Part shown: positions 44,859 to 54,079 of the stretch, in pieces
Layout: every line of letters starts with the position of its first letter
How positions within the stretch are numbered: the stretch's first letter is position 1
NCBI GenBank assembly: GCA_016713925.1
Contig: JADJOH010000008.1
Coordinates: 186,001 to 250,000, forward strand
Origin: Bacteroidota bacterium
GTDB taxonomy: Bacteria; Bacteroidota; Bacteroidia; AKYH767-A; OLB10
Length of the DNA: 64,000 nt
Direction of reading: 5' to 3'
Made by a program: the position numbers and the translations under genes
The notes under the pieces: model-generated
The model's input: the letters and a program-made list of their open reading frames with translations, nothing else
Told to the model about the DNA's origin: nothing
Databases searched by the model: none

Positions 44859-46640
44859 ATGAAAAACAAACAACAAGTAAGGAAGATGGTGTTTAGCGGA
44901 TGGATAGTGTTGCTGCTGATCTTAAACGTGTCACTCGTTTCTGCACAACAATTCATTCGTTATCTTGACCGTCCTCTGCTTACAGAAAAACAACAGCATC
45001 ATGCGAATGCGCTTATACATGACGAAACAACAGCAGGGTACTGGTATATAGAAGTAGATGCTTCACTGATAAACAAGAAGAGCACCTCTTTAAACTTATC
45101 ATTGCCTGATCATTCCAATCTGCTGATTGATCAGATGACCTATACCCAAAGTTTCGCTTCGATGGTTTCCGGTTCCGGAAAATTTGAACCGGGTGGTGAT
45201 TTCATCGTTACCGAACACAATGGCATGATTACTTCCCGTATCGGGAATAATCAATACAGCTATATGATTTATCCGTTATCAGGTGATAAACATATTTTAA
45301 TCCATCTAAACGTACAGGCTTTTCCGCACGATGAGTCTGATGAAGGTTACCAGCATATGCTGAAAGAAGGGCAGAAAGTAAAAGAGAGAGAGCACGTTGA
45401 TCCCGAAACCGGTGAAGTTATTTTCGATGGTTCTCCCGAAGCAGGAAATTGTAAAGTACGTTGCCTCGTTGCCTATACGGATGATGTGGGTACTGCACTT
45501 GCAGATCCTATTGGTTTTGCGGAATCCTGCATTCAGGCCAACAACACGTCTTTCACAAACAGTGCTGTGAACTTTCAGGTGGAACTGGCCTGTGCCTTCC
45601 AAACCACCTATGCAGAAAGCGGAAATTCATTTACGGACAAAACAAATTTCCGTACTAACGGAGATGGTATTATGGATGATATATTTGACTGGCGCATTTA
45701 TTATGATGCTGATCTCTGTCATTTGCTGGTGAACAGCCTTTCAAATGGTTGTGGTGAGGCTTGGGCAGTTTCTGTTTCTGTTTACGCAGATGCGTTCTGC
45801 GTTACGGATAGAACCTGTGCTGTAGGAAATTTGACTTTCCCACACGAGTATGGTCATCTGTATGGATGCCGTCATGATGTGTTTGTGGACAATACCAATA
45901 CCCCTTATGCTTACGGGCATGGAAAGACAGTAACAGGAAACTATCGTACTGTAATGGCCTATTCGGATGCGTGTGGTGCTTCCGGATGTACCCGGGTGGC
46001 TTATTTCTCTAATCCTGCAATTACTTATAATGGTGTATCAACCGGAACGGCCGGATCAGCAGATAATGAAAGCGCGAGTGAAGCCTCACGTGTTGCTATC
46101 AGTGGGCTGGAGGTTTCCGGAACGAATAAGGCTTTCCCTTCCTGGACACATGATGATGGAGAGTTTGCCGATGTGTTGGCAATTAACTCAGTGATAAACA
46201 ATACCACCTATGTCATGAATAGCGGCTCAGAAGTAGTTTGGAGAGCGGGTACGTTTCACACTTTGAATCCGGGTTTCTGGGCAAAGAGTGGTTCTAAATT
46301 CGTAACGGTGTTTGATAACTGTACAGTACTGGCACTGGCAGGAAATGTGGCTTCAAAGGTCAATGCTTCAGAGAATACCTTTGCATCTGTACGTGTCCAG
46401 CCCAATCCATTTAGTAGCCGCTTCGATGCTATCGTAGAAATGAAGGAAGCCGGCGCACTTAAACTGGAACTGCGCGATGCTACAGGAAAATTGGTTCAGG
46501 TAGTAGCCGAACAAAATGATGCAGAGAAAGGCAATTATCAATATTCCATTGACATGAGCGAGAATGCCGAAGGAATGTACTTCATGGTGGTGCGAATGGG
46601 AAATGAAATGAAAACGGTGAAGTTGATTAAAACAAAATAG
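44859..46640 (+). CDS. Secreted zincin metalloprotease (reprolysin-like) with T9SS domain
   Basis: 593 residues. A signal segment (GWIVLLLILNVSLVSA) and a prodomain precede the zinc site HEYGHLYGCRHD (His329, Glu330, His333, His339), with the Met-turn in YRTVMAYSD. This is the extended metzincin motif HExxHxxGxxH. A beta module follows with NPGFWAKSGSKFVTVFDNC, often seen before T9SS tails, then the sorting domain (VRVQPNPFSSRFDAIVE ... VKLIKTK). Probably a surface or secreted peptidase. Second gene of the fibre operon, like the M4 enzyme on the other side. Confidence 0.9.
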   Translation: MKNKQQVRKMVFSGWIVLLLILNVSLVSAQQFIRYLDRPLLTEKQQHHANALIHDETTAGYWYIEVDASLINKKSTSLNLSLPDHSNLLIDQMTYTQSFASMVSGSGKFEPGGDFIVTEHNGMITSRIGNNQYSYMIYPLSGDKHILIHLNVQAFPHDESDEGYQHMLKEGQKVKEREHVDPETGEVIFDGSPEAGNCKVRCLVAYTDDVGTALADPIGFAESCIQANNTSFTNSAVNFQVELACAFQTTYAESGNSFTDKTNFRTNGDGIMDDIFDWRIYYDADLCHLLVNSLSNGCGEAWAVSVSVYADAFCVTDRTCAVGNLTFPHEYGHLYGCRHDVFVDNTNTPYAYGHGKTVTGNYRTVMAYSDACGASGCTRVAYFSNPAITYNGVSTGTAGSADNESASEASRVAISGLEVSGTNKAFPSWTHDDGEFADVLAINSVINNTTYVMNSGSEVVWRAGTFHTLNPGFWAKSGSKFVTVFDNCTVLALAGNVASKVNASENTFASVRVQPNPFSSRFDAIVEMKEAGALKLELRDATGKLVQVVAEQNDAEKGNYQYSIDMSENAEGMYFMVVRMGNEMKTVKLIKTK

Positions 46641-46659
46641 GAAGATTTATCTAAATAGA

Positions 46660-46690
46660 AAAAGGCAACCTGGTTTATAGGTTGCCTTTT
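46660..46690. terminator. Bidirectional terminator
   Basis: A 12-bp stem AAAAGGCAACCT/AGGTTGCCTTTT around a 7-nt loop lies between the convergent metalloprotease and DUF1579 genes. A-rich and T-rich ends serve both strands. Confidence 0.85.
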
Positions 46691-46724
46691 CTATTTTCAA
46701 AAGGAGATAAAATTTATTTTTAGC

Positions 46725-47366
46725 TTATTTCGTCATTCGAATTTCCATGCTTTTAAACTCTTTCCCACCGGCAGGAGTATTGTACATCTCCATAAAATGT
46801 TCGCTTTCACTTTTTACTGTATACACTTCACGAACTTTCATTAATTTTCCGGTTGTAGGATCAGTTTGCTCGCCAAAGAACTCTATACCACCCACTTTAG
46901 GATTGAAGGTCCCTGTACTGAATAACACACCGGTTCCCATATTGTCTATCCACGTAGAAACATATTTTTTTAATGCTTTATCATACCCGGTTATTCCTTG
47001 TCCATGAAAAGGCATACCGTTAAAGTCACCCTGATGAATAGACATTTGATAGCGTCCTTCTAAAATCATGCTGACCACAACAGTTGCAGTCGATTGCGTG
47101 GGCTCTGCGTCAGGTGACATCCACATTTTAATTTCTTCTTTCCAGTCTCCTTCAGCAGCAGCCAGTTGAGCATGTTCCTCACCGGGAGTCATGTATTCCA
47201 TCCAGATTTTTTCTATTTCTTCCGGCGACTTGGCAGGTGCTTTTTCATTAGTAGCTGCTGCACGTGGTTTAGCCTCTGCCGGTTTTGCAGCATTTTCTTT
47301 TGTAGCCTGAGCCTGGGCTCCAACAAACCAGGAAGCAATGAATAGTGTAAGTACAATTTTTTTCAT
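46725..47366 (-). CDS. DUF1579-family secreted protein
   Basis: The ATG at 47366 gives 213 residues with a signal peptide (MKKIVLTLFIASWFVGAQAQA). An Ala/Lys/Pro-rich linker follows (KPAEAKPRAAATNEK). The domain matches DUF1579: MTPGEEHAQLAAAEGDWK, MILEGRYQMSIHQGDFNGMPFHGQG, GYDKALKKYVSTWIDNMGTG and STGTFNP. The family is a lipocalin-like barrel of unknown function found in the periplasm. Alone between terminators and the YjbR gene. Confidence 0.88.
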   Translation of the reverse strand: MKKIVLTLFIASWFVGAQAQATKENAAKPAEAKPRAAATNEKAPAKSPEEIEKIWMEYMTPGEEHAQLAAAEGDWKEEIKMWMSPDAEPTQSTATVVVSMILEGRYQMSIHQGDFNGMPFHGQGITGYDKALKKYVSTWIDNMGTGVLFSTGTFNPKVGGIEFFGEQTDPTTGKLMKVREVYTVKSESEHFMEMYNTPAGGKEFKSMEIRMTK

Positions 47367-47453
47367 TTGATATTTTTTTGAGTATTCGAAGATACTAAAA
47401 ATGAATGTATCTAATTTTGAAACAGGTGTCAATCATTTGTGCCGGATCTCTGC

Positions 47454-47798
47454 TCATATTTTATTCAGATGCTTTTCAGCAAGTTTCAACGGAGCTACAT
47501 GACAATAGGCCGTGGTAAGTGCATCCAGAAACATTTCCTTAGGTACTTTTTTAAGATTGATTAAAGTCCAGCCATGTTTCCCCCAGGCATTGGGTACAGG
47601 ATAGATGATGAGCGGATTATAGGAACAAAATACACTTTGATCAATGGCAGAAAGTTTGACACATGCACGATGATGCTCTTTGTTCAATGTGATAAAGATT
47701 TTATTTTTTACTTTGAAAGCAATTTTCTCAAAATGGGGAGTTTCTGTTGTTCCTTCAAACGATAGAGCCAGTTTACGAACCGTAGCAATGTTGATCAT
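47454..47798 (-). CDS. MmcQ/YjbR-family protein
   Basis: 114 residues from the ATG at 47798. It keeps the YjbR (DUF419) pattern: LALSFEGTTETPHFEKIAF, KNKIFITLNKEHHRACVKLS and PNAWGKHGWTLINLKKV. The family has a double-wing fold and may bind DNA, but its role is unknown. Cytoplasmic. The gene lies 19 bp after the cytochrome gene on the same strand. Confidence 0.85.
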   Translation of the reverse strand: MINIATVRKLALSFEGTTETPHFEKIAFKVKNKIFITLNKEHHRACVKLSAIDQSVFCSYNPLIIYPVPNAWGKHGWTLINLKKVPKEMFLDALTTAYCHVAPLKLAEKHLNKI

Positions 47799-47817
47799 TT
47801 TCAAAAATACAATTAAA

Positions 47818-48788
47818 TTATTTTACACTGACCAGCACCGGACCGGGGTCATTGGTTACAGGTGGAACGGTTTTCAAGAAACGGTAAATGGCTCTCAGGT
47901 CATCATCCGCTAATCTGCTGAAAGGTCCCCAGGGCATGGTGCTTTCATGAATCACTTTACCTTTTCGGAAGCGTTGCAAAAAATCATCTTCCGTCCAATT
48001 CGCCAGCTTGCCTGTTGTTGCATCAGAAGTAATGTTTGGAGTAACTACTTCCAATGATGCATTCACTTCACAAGGCATATGGAAACCTCCGGCATAGGGA
48101 GTGCCGATGTATTTCCCGGTTTTTAAATCACGTTCGGTATGACATCCTCTGCAATTCGCGACAGATTCCGCCAGGTATTTTCCATATTCGACCGTAGCAC
48201 CTTGCGCCACATGTTTTGGAATTTCAATGGTGGGGCCGGTAGGTTCTATGACCAATGCTTTCAATACAGTGCCTAATAATTTCCATTCCGTCTCAGGCAC
48301 TTTATTTTTTACAGGAAGTACTGTTTTTAAATAGCTGATGACAGCGGTGAGATCAGCATCACTCAAATGCTGGAAGGGCATAAAGTCGACGAGTGCACTT
48401 CCGGCATGTCCTACACCGTAACGAAGGGATCGGGCAATCACACTATCCGGCCAGGCGCCAATGCCTGTTTCTTTATCGGAGGTGATATTGGGAGTGTAAA
48501 TTTTAGCAGGAGGGATATCGAATATATGTCCACCTGCCAATGGAACTATTTCCCCACGTTCAATAGCGTCCAACTCGGAAATGGGAGCATGGCAATGGGC
48601 ACAATGCGCCGCACCATACACCAGCTCTTTTCCTCTCGCGATCACAGCAGAATCATTTACTGCACTTATTTTCGGATAGGGTGCGTCAAAGGTTCTGTCT
48701 TTTTTGCAAAGACAACAATACTTAAAATAAAAAGGAACAGTATCACTAAGAGACCTGTTCCTTTTATAATTTTCAGTGTAGTTTTCAT
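47818..48788 (-). pseudogene. Dihaem c-type cytochrome, frameshifted near the N-terminus
   Basis: The true start is the ATG at 48788 (MKTTLKIIKGTGLLVILFLF, a membrane anchor). That frame ends at 48666 after 40 residues. The rest is in another frame and is written from a GTG at 48645. One more base in the T6 run at 48700-48705 would join them as VVFAKKDRTFDAPYPKIS. The main part has two haem-binding motifs, CAHCH and CRGCH, with YTPNITSDKETG-type and VTPNITSDATTG repeats of a paired cytochrome c domain. It should be periplasmic, membrane-anchored and transfer electrons; the partner is unknown. Confidence 0.85.
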
Positions 48789-48899
48789 GTGAATGGATTT
48801 AACACATGAAAAATAATTAATTTTCCATAATTACTTCCAATTTCACCAAAAAAAGCTAAACTTTTTAATTAATTGAATTACTATAAAATAGCGATTCGT

Positions 48900-50162
48900 T
48901 TACCAGCGCGAGCCACTACTTTTTTTACCGAATGAGGAGGATCGTGCGGGTTTTGCAGCCGGTGCAGGGGACGAAGGTCGCTTAAATCCGGGTCCGCGTT
49001 TGGGGGCATGTGCCGGATCAGGAGCTACCAATACACCATCGGGAAGGTGGGCATGTGATCGGATAATCTCCAGCTCGGCACCATACTTTTTTATGAGTTC
49101 CTTCTCTACATCTGTATCATCATAACCACGGAAACTGACAGAGACACCTGCTCTTCCTGCACGCCCTGTACGGCCAATGCGATGGACATACGTCTCGCCG
49201 TCTGCCGGCATATCGTAATTGATCACCAAATCCATTTCCTTGACATCAATTCCTCTGGAAGCAAGATCTGTAGCAACGAGGATTTTTAATTGTCCGGCTT
49301 TAAATGCTTTCAATGCTTTTTCCCGTTGACTTTGTGATTTATCTCCATGAATAGCGGAGGCAGAATGTCCTTCCTTTGTAAGTACTTTTGAAAGACGATC
49401 AGCACCACGTTTTGTACGGGTGAAGATGAGGGCCTGTTCAGCAGGTTCTTTTTCGATCACATCCAGCAATAAATCCTGACGACGATCACGGTTAACGTAG
49501 TACATCCGCTGACTGATTTTCGGAAGATTTTCTTCGTTGGTGACAATCTGCACTCTAACGGGATCGGACATGTGCTTTTCAGCCATCGCCCGGATATCGT
49601 CCGGCATCGTCGCACTGAAGAGCAGGGTCTGGCGTTCGCGGGGAAGAAGTGCGAGTATTTTGTTCAGGTCACGCGCAAAGCCCATGTCGAGCATACGATC
49701 ACATTCATCCAGTACCAATGTGGTTATCGTGTTGAGTTTAATATGTCCCTGGCTGTAGAGATCAAGTAGTCGTCCCGGAGTTGCAATAACAATGGCAGGA
49801 TGTTTTTTCAAGGCTTGTTCCTGTGGATTTTGTCCGACACCACCATACAACAATGCCATTCTGAAAGGAAGTGTTTTCCCATAGGCGCTGAAGTTATCGT
49901 GGATCTGTATCGCCAGTTCCCGGGTGGGTGCCAGTACCAATACACTGATACCCTTTGCAGGAGTCATTGTGCCGAGGCGGTGAAGAATAGGAAGAGCGAA
50001 GGCCGCTGTTTTACCGGTGCCTGTTTGTGCCAGTGAAAGTACATCACGGCCGCGCATTACCGCAGGAATGGTTTGTTCCTGTACGGGTGTGGGCTCGCGA
50101 TAGCCCTTTTCGTGCAATGCTTCCAGAATTTGTGGGAGCAGTTGTAAGTCATTAAATGTCAT
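48900..50162 (-). CDS. rhlE: DEAD-box RNA helicase, RhlE type
   Basis: The ATG at 50162 gives 420 residues. All helicase motifs are seen: EPTPVQEQTIP (Q motif), AQTGTGKTAAF (Walker A), PTRELAIQ, DECD in LVLDECDRMLDMGF (the helicase-box variant), SATMP, IFTRTKRGADRLS, ATDLASRGID and HRIGRTGRAG. The last 45 residues are a basic Ser/Pro/Lys-rich tail that likely binds RNA. It should unwind RNA in ribosome assembly or decay, often induced by cold. The leader is long (about 190 nt). Confidence 0.92.
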   Translation of the reverse strand: MTFNDLQLLPQILEALHEKGYREPTPVQEQTIPAVMRGRDVLSLAQTGTGKTAAFALPILHRLGTMTPAKGISVLVLAPTRELAIQIHDNFSAYGKTLPFRMALLYGGVGQNPQEQALKKHPAIVIATPGRLLDLYSQGHIKLNTITTLVLDECDRMLDMGFARDLNKILALLPRERQTLLFSATMPDDIRAMAEKHMSDPVRVQIVTNEENLPKISQRMYYVNRDRRQDLLLDVIEKEPAEQALIFTRTKRGADRLSKVLTKEGHSASAIHGDKSQSQREKALKAFKAGQLKILVATDLASRGIDVKEMDLVINYDMPADGETYVHRIGRTGRAGRAGVSVSFRGYDDTDVEKELIKKYGAELEIIRSHAHLPDGVLVAPDPAHAPKRGPGFKRPSSPAPAAKPARSSSFGKKSSGSRW

Positions 50163-50594
50163 TATTTTTTTAATTCCATAATCGTTTTTAGCCCATGGCA
50201 ACATGCCACGACTGCGATACAGATGATCAGGCGTATGAAAACCGGTTTAATGTAAAACTGGATTCCGGATAGCCTTGATGTAATTTCTATTAAAACCGGG
50301 AGGGTTGCGTGTGACGCGTATAAGAACGCTGATCAACGATAGAAACCACGCTTTGATGGTACAAAGGTAGACTATTTGCCTTCCTAAACCAAGAGATTAT
50401 TTTATCAAACGGTTTTGTAAGCGAAAAGTTACACCAGTATTCAGGTTCTCAATCACTGTATTTTGTTCTGCATACTGTTGATAAATAGCATCTTAAGAAA
50501 ATGTAAATAGCGCTTTACACAACCGGTCGCCGTTGCTTTTTCTGAAACAAACCAAGCGGGTTTACGTATCTATGACGTAATAAAAAAGCCAGTA
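50163..50594. other. Divergent promoter region between rhlE and the Gly-rich gene
   Basis: A 432-bp gap. The left part is the predicted rhlE leader. A minus-strand promoter candidate lies at 50362-50391. No clear promoter, RNA or repeat was found for the plus-strand gene; the region just before it is AT-rich with TGACGTAATAAAAAAG. Confidence 0.5.
50362..50391 (-). promoter_or_regulatory. Probable rhlE promoter
   Basis: On the minus strand TACCTTTG (50369-50362) is an exact TAnnTTTG match. A weak TTGG at 50391-50388 is 18 nt upstream. A transcript from here would have a leader of about 190 nt before the ATG at 50162. Confidence 0.45.
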
Positions 50595-52790
50595 ATGTCA
50601 TACCGTTCAAAGAGGAGAAATTTACGTCAGGTTCAGAAGCAAAGTATTTCCATGAGGAAAGTGGTCTTGGCTTTTAGTTTTGCAGCGATTGCCGGTGCTA
50701 CATTTTTTATCATTAATAATCTGGGCACTTCCGAATCCGCTTTAGCCAATCCCGGGAAGGATGGAACAAAAACGATTACCGCTTTAAATACAATAGTAAA
50801 CGAATACACTACTCTTTCCTCCAATGTATCTGCAGGAGGTACCAGTTTGACTGTGGCATCATCTACATTGAATGCTAACAGTCGTTTTGCAGGTTCGCTC
50901 GCAGCGGGTGACCTGGTGCTTATCATTCAAATGCAGGGAGCTTCCATTTCCACATCTGATAATTCATCCTATGGTAGTGTTTCCAATTACAATAATTGCG
51001 GTCGTTATGAATTTGCAAAAGTAAGTGCACGACCTAATTCAACTACCATTACATTGGCCAATGGATTGAGGTATGGGTATACTTCTTCCGGCAAAGTGCA
51101 GGTGATTCGTGTTCCGCGTTACAGTGACTTGACCATTAACAATGGAGCCAGTATTACTTGTCCCGACTGGAATGGATCAACCGGTGGAATCGTAGCAGTA
51201 GAGTCTGCCAATAACATTGCTTTGAATGGTAGTGTCAATGTTAATGGAAAAGGTTTCAGAGGCGGATCAATAGAACAAAATTCAAATTTACCCGGCAATG
51301 CTTCCAAACGTCGTTCTTCCGATTCAAATGAAGGTGCCGAAAAGGGAGAAAGCATTGCAGGTCTTGCATCCGCTCTTAGCAGTGGTGCATATTGTAGAAA
51401 TGCACCGGCTAACGGTGGCGGAGGTGGGAACGCTCATAACTGCGCCGGTGGTGGTGGAGCGAATGCAGGAAGTCCGGCAGCATGGAATGGAAATGGAAAT
51501 CCGGATAATTCAGTAGCCAACTGGACAACAGCATGGAATCTTGAATCGGCAGGCTTTGCCAACAATACATCTACAGGTGGCGGAAGAGGAGGATATTCGT
51601 ATTCTTCGAATGATGGAAACGAACTTACCAGGGGACCCGGTCATTCTGATTGGGGTGGCGACAACCGTTTAAATGGCGGTGGCTTTGGAGGACGTCCTTT
51701 GGATTATAGTGGAGGAAGAATATTTATGGGCGGCGGAGGTGGTGCCGGAGATTCCAACAATGGAACAGGCACTCCCGGAGCTGATGGTGGAGGAATTGTT
51801 TTTCTCCTTGTTAAAAACAATGTGAGTGGAACAGGATCCATACTCTCCAATGGAGATGCAGCACTGACGACAACAGGTCCCCAGGGGCGCGATGGAGCAG
51901 GCGGCGGCGGTGGTGGTGGTGCGGTGTTGATTTACAACCATACAGGTGCAACAAGTAGCATCAGCATTGAAGCGAAAGGAGGTGTTGGCGGTAGTCAGAA
52001 TCTTACTACAGATGCTGAAGCAGAAGGTGCAGGCGGTGGCGGTGGCGGAGGTTATGTGGCCATTACAAATCTTCCGGCCATCAGTATTAGTGTTGCCGGT
52101 GGAGCGAACGGAACGTCTAATTCTTCTTCAGTAACCAACTTCACTCCAAATGGTGCAACGAAAGGTGGTCCCGGTGAAACGGCGACACTGCTCAGCACAT
52201 TTAATCCCTACAGTGCGGGAAGTAGTCCACTGCCAGTAGTACTTACTTCATTTTCGTTAACGCCGGAAGAGAATGTAGTAAGAGTAAAGTGGACCACCTC
52301 CTCCGAAATCAATAACGACTTCTTTAAAGTGGAACGCAGTTGGGATGCATATTCTTTTGAAGAGATTGGCAGAGTGAGTGGAGCAGGGAATAGTTCTGTC
52401 GCCCGCTCTTATACCTTCACCGATGATGAACCTTTCAACGGCACAAGCTATTATCGCCTCATACAAATTGACTATGACGGACAATCAGAAACTTTTGCTC
52501 CGCAGTCCGTCACCCGTACAACAGTTTTAACAGAGTTGAAAATAAACACTATCGGTCCCAATCCTTTTATTGATGAGTTGAGTATTCTCATGGAATTTCC
52601 GGAGTCCACCACTTTGCGGGCGGAATTGTTTACACAAGATGGAAAGAAAGTATGGGAAACCATGCAGGAAGTGAGTCAGGGCCGGCAATCTTTCACGTTA
52701 ACACCGGATGTCACTAACAGTGGCGTCTATCTGTTACGCCTTACCGACAGCAAGGACAATACTGTAGTGACGAGGTTGGTGAAGAAGTAG
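50595..52790 (+). CDS. Large glycine-rich secreted protein with T9SS domain
   Basis: 731 residues. A basic N-terminus and hydrophobic helix (VVLAFSFAAIAGATFFIINNL) serve as the export signal. Residues about 60-260 are beta-rich (TSLTVASSTLNANSRFAG, AAGDLVLIIQMQGA). Residues about 270-500 are dense in Gly runs (GGGGGN, GGGGG, GGGGGGGAVLIYN), a collagen- or elastin-like spacer. A beta domain (LPVVLTSFSLTPEENVVRVKW) and the T9SS tail (IGPNPFIDELSI ... TRLVKK) close it. The TSSEINNDFFKVERSWDA stretch is a common companion of T9SS domains in this phylum. Surface structural role is likely; no enzyme motif. Confidence 0.85.
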   Translation: MSYRSKRRNLRQVQKQSISMRKVVLAFSFAAIAGATFFIINNLGTSESALANPGKDGTKTITALNTIVNEYTTLSSNVSAGGTSLTVASSTLNANSRFAGSLAAGDLVLIIQMQGASISTSDNSSYGSVSNYNNCGRYEFAKVSARPNSTTITLANGLRYGYTSSGKVQVIRVPRYSDLTINNGASITCPDWNGSTGGIVAVESANNIALNGSVNVNGKGFRGGSIEQNSNLPGNASKRRSSDSNEGAEKGESIAGLASALSSGAYCRNAPANGGGGGNAHNCAGGGGANAGSPAAWNGNGNPDNSVANWTTAWNLESAGFANNTSTGGGRGGYSYSSNDGNELTRGPGHSDWGGDNRLNGGGFGGRPLDYSGGRIFMGGGGGAGDSNNGTGTPGADGGGIVFLLVKNNVSGTGSILSNGDAALTTTGPQGRDGAGGGGGGGAVLIYNHTGATSSISIEAKGGVGGSQNLTTDAEAEGAGGGGGGGYVAITNLPAISISVAGGANGTSNSSSVTNFTPNGATKGGPGETATLLSTFNPYSAGSSPLPVVLTSFSLTPEENVVRVKWTTSSEINNDFFKVERSWDAYSFEEIGRVSGAGNSSVARSYTFTDDEPFNGTSYYRLIQIDYDGQSETFAPQSVTRTTVLTELKINTIGPNPFIDELSILMEFPESTTLRAELFTQDGKKVWETMQEVSQGRQSFTLTPDVTNSGVYLLRLTDSKDNTVVTRLVKK

Positions 52791-52887
52791 ATTTCTACTG
52801 GATGAAAATCAATAGCACAGGAAGAAATGGGTTTTAGGAAACTGCAGGTTAAACGTTGAGAAACTCGAGTTTTTTATGGAGATCTGG

Positions 52888-53841
52888 CTATTCACGGATT
52901 TTTATACATTTATATATTGAACTATTGCGCCCATTAATAAATGTTGCGAAATAAATACCTTCGGAAAGTGTTTCCATGCCAATGCTCCCTTCTTTCGAAT
53001 CAGTGGCCACGCTAAATAGTAGTTTTCCCATGTAATCATACAATCTGATTTCTTCAAAGCGTTGATCAGATTTATAGTTTAAAAATCCCTGAACAGGATT
53101 TGGCCAAATGTTCACTTCAGCAGGTGCACTGTATTGGATTCCTGTCCATGTTTCGTTATAAAGCGAATCAGTGGTTACACATACATCATCTATAAAATAA
53201 TAACCGGCGTTCGGAAATCCGAAAACCACGGTGTCGGTATGCAATGAATCATAAAAATTTCCAAGACAGATGTACTGATAGGCAGAATCGGCAATGAACG
53301 AACCACTCAACCGCTGCCAGTTGATGGAATCAGTAACAATGGTATCAAATTTTAAATGAGCGAAGTTATCAATGGGCGCCGGATTAGCAATGGAATAAGG
53401 GTTTGTAAAAAGTCTTATTCCTAAATTATTGGTGAGGTATCCTGTACCAAACTCCGTTGCAACGGTATAAAAAGACAGATAATATGTTGTTCCGATTTGC
53501 AGTGGAGAGAGTAATTGAGCACCACAAAATTCTCTGTAATTATTAGTAATTACTGACGTGTTGTTATGATAAGTTGCTAATCCGATATACCCTATTCCAT
53601 TGTGCGGAACCTGATTGCCAAATTGCACTTTTGGCGGAGATAAATAGGGATTGGTACTGCATTGATGGAAAAAATCCGGTGATGTACTGTAGGAAGACCA
53701 TCCTGTGGCTTTATGCGTCTCTCCCAAATTAACCGGACATACTACATAATTCTCAAAACCCGGATTAGGAACAAGATTTGTTTGTGCATTTGCACAGCGA
53801 TTGAAAACAACCAAACAGATAAAGATCACCAGGTTTTTCAT
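52888..53841 (-). CDS. Secreted CBM/jelly-roll-like protein with T9SS domain
   Basis: 317 residues. Signal peptide (MKNLVIFICLVVFNRCANA). Residues about 20-215 are a beta-sandwich starting NLVPNPGFENYVVCP with GEHRA-like ATGWSSYSTSPDFFHQC and ending YYFIDDVCVTTDSLYN, a pattern seen in carbohydrate-binding-like jelly-rolls of gliding bacteria. A T9SS domain follows (NIWPNPVQGFLNYKSDQ ... KCIKIRE). It may bind polysaccharide at the cell surface. Convergent with the Gly-rich gene. Confidence 0.85.
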   Translation of the reverse strand: MKNLVIFICLVVFNRCANAQTNLVPNPGFENYVVCPVNLGETHKATGWSSYSTSPDFFHQCSTNPYLSPPKVQFGNQVPHNGIGYIGLATYHNNTSVITNNYREFCGAQLLSPLQIGTTYYLSFYTVATEFGTGYLTNNLGIRLFTNPYSIANPAPIDNFAHLKFDTIVTDSINWQRLSGSFIADSAYQYICLGNFYDSLHTDTVVFGFPNAGYYFIDDVCVTTDSLYNETWTGIQYSAPAEVNIWPNPVQGFLNYKSDQRFEEIRLYDYMGKLLFSVATDSKEGSIGMETLSEGIYFATFINGRNSSIYKCIKIRE

Positions 53842-53862
53842 AATTCAATAATACCTATACTT

Positions 53863-53870
53863 CAAAGGTA
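53863..53870 (-). promoter_or_regulatory. TAnnTTTG promoter element of the jelly-roll gene
   Basis: TACCTTTG on the minus strand, about 22 bp before the ATG at 53841, matches the -7 consensus. The -33 element is not clear. Confidence 0.45.
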
Positions 53871-54013
53871 CAACAATATCAGTAATGATGACCTACGAAT
53901 ACACTCTATACTGTTTCACTAACGTATTATATATTCCTGATTGCCACTTTATAAGAATCATCAGTTAACAATGCTTAAAGAAGTGTAAAAAGGGAATGCC
54001 TTTTAAAAACAGG

Positions 54014-54044
54014 AATCCCGCCTCCGGGAAATAGAGGCGGGATT
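54014..54044 (-). terminator. Terminator of the DUF11-like gene
   Basis: An 11-bp perfect stem AATCCCGCCTC/GAGGCGGGATT with a 9-nt loop is followed on the minus strand by CCTGTTTTTAAAA. It is 36 bp after the stop at 54080. Confidence 0.8.
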
Positions 54045-54079
54045 GAAACCTGTAATCTAACCAATAAACAATAATTATA

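Noticed and set aside
52861..52878. AAACTCGAGTTT followed by T-run as a terminator of the Gly-rich gene
   Set aside because: The palindrome is only 12 bp without a loop and lies 70 bp after the stop codon; support is too weak.
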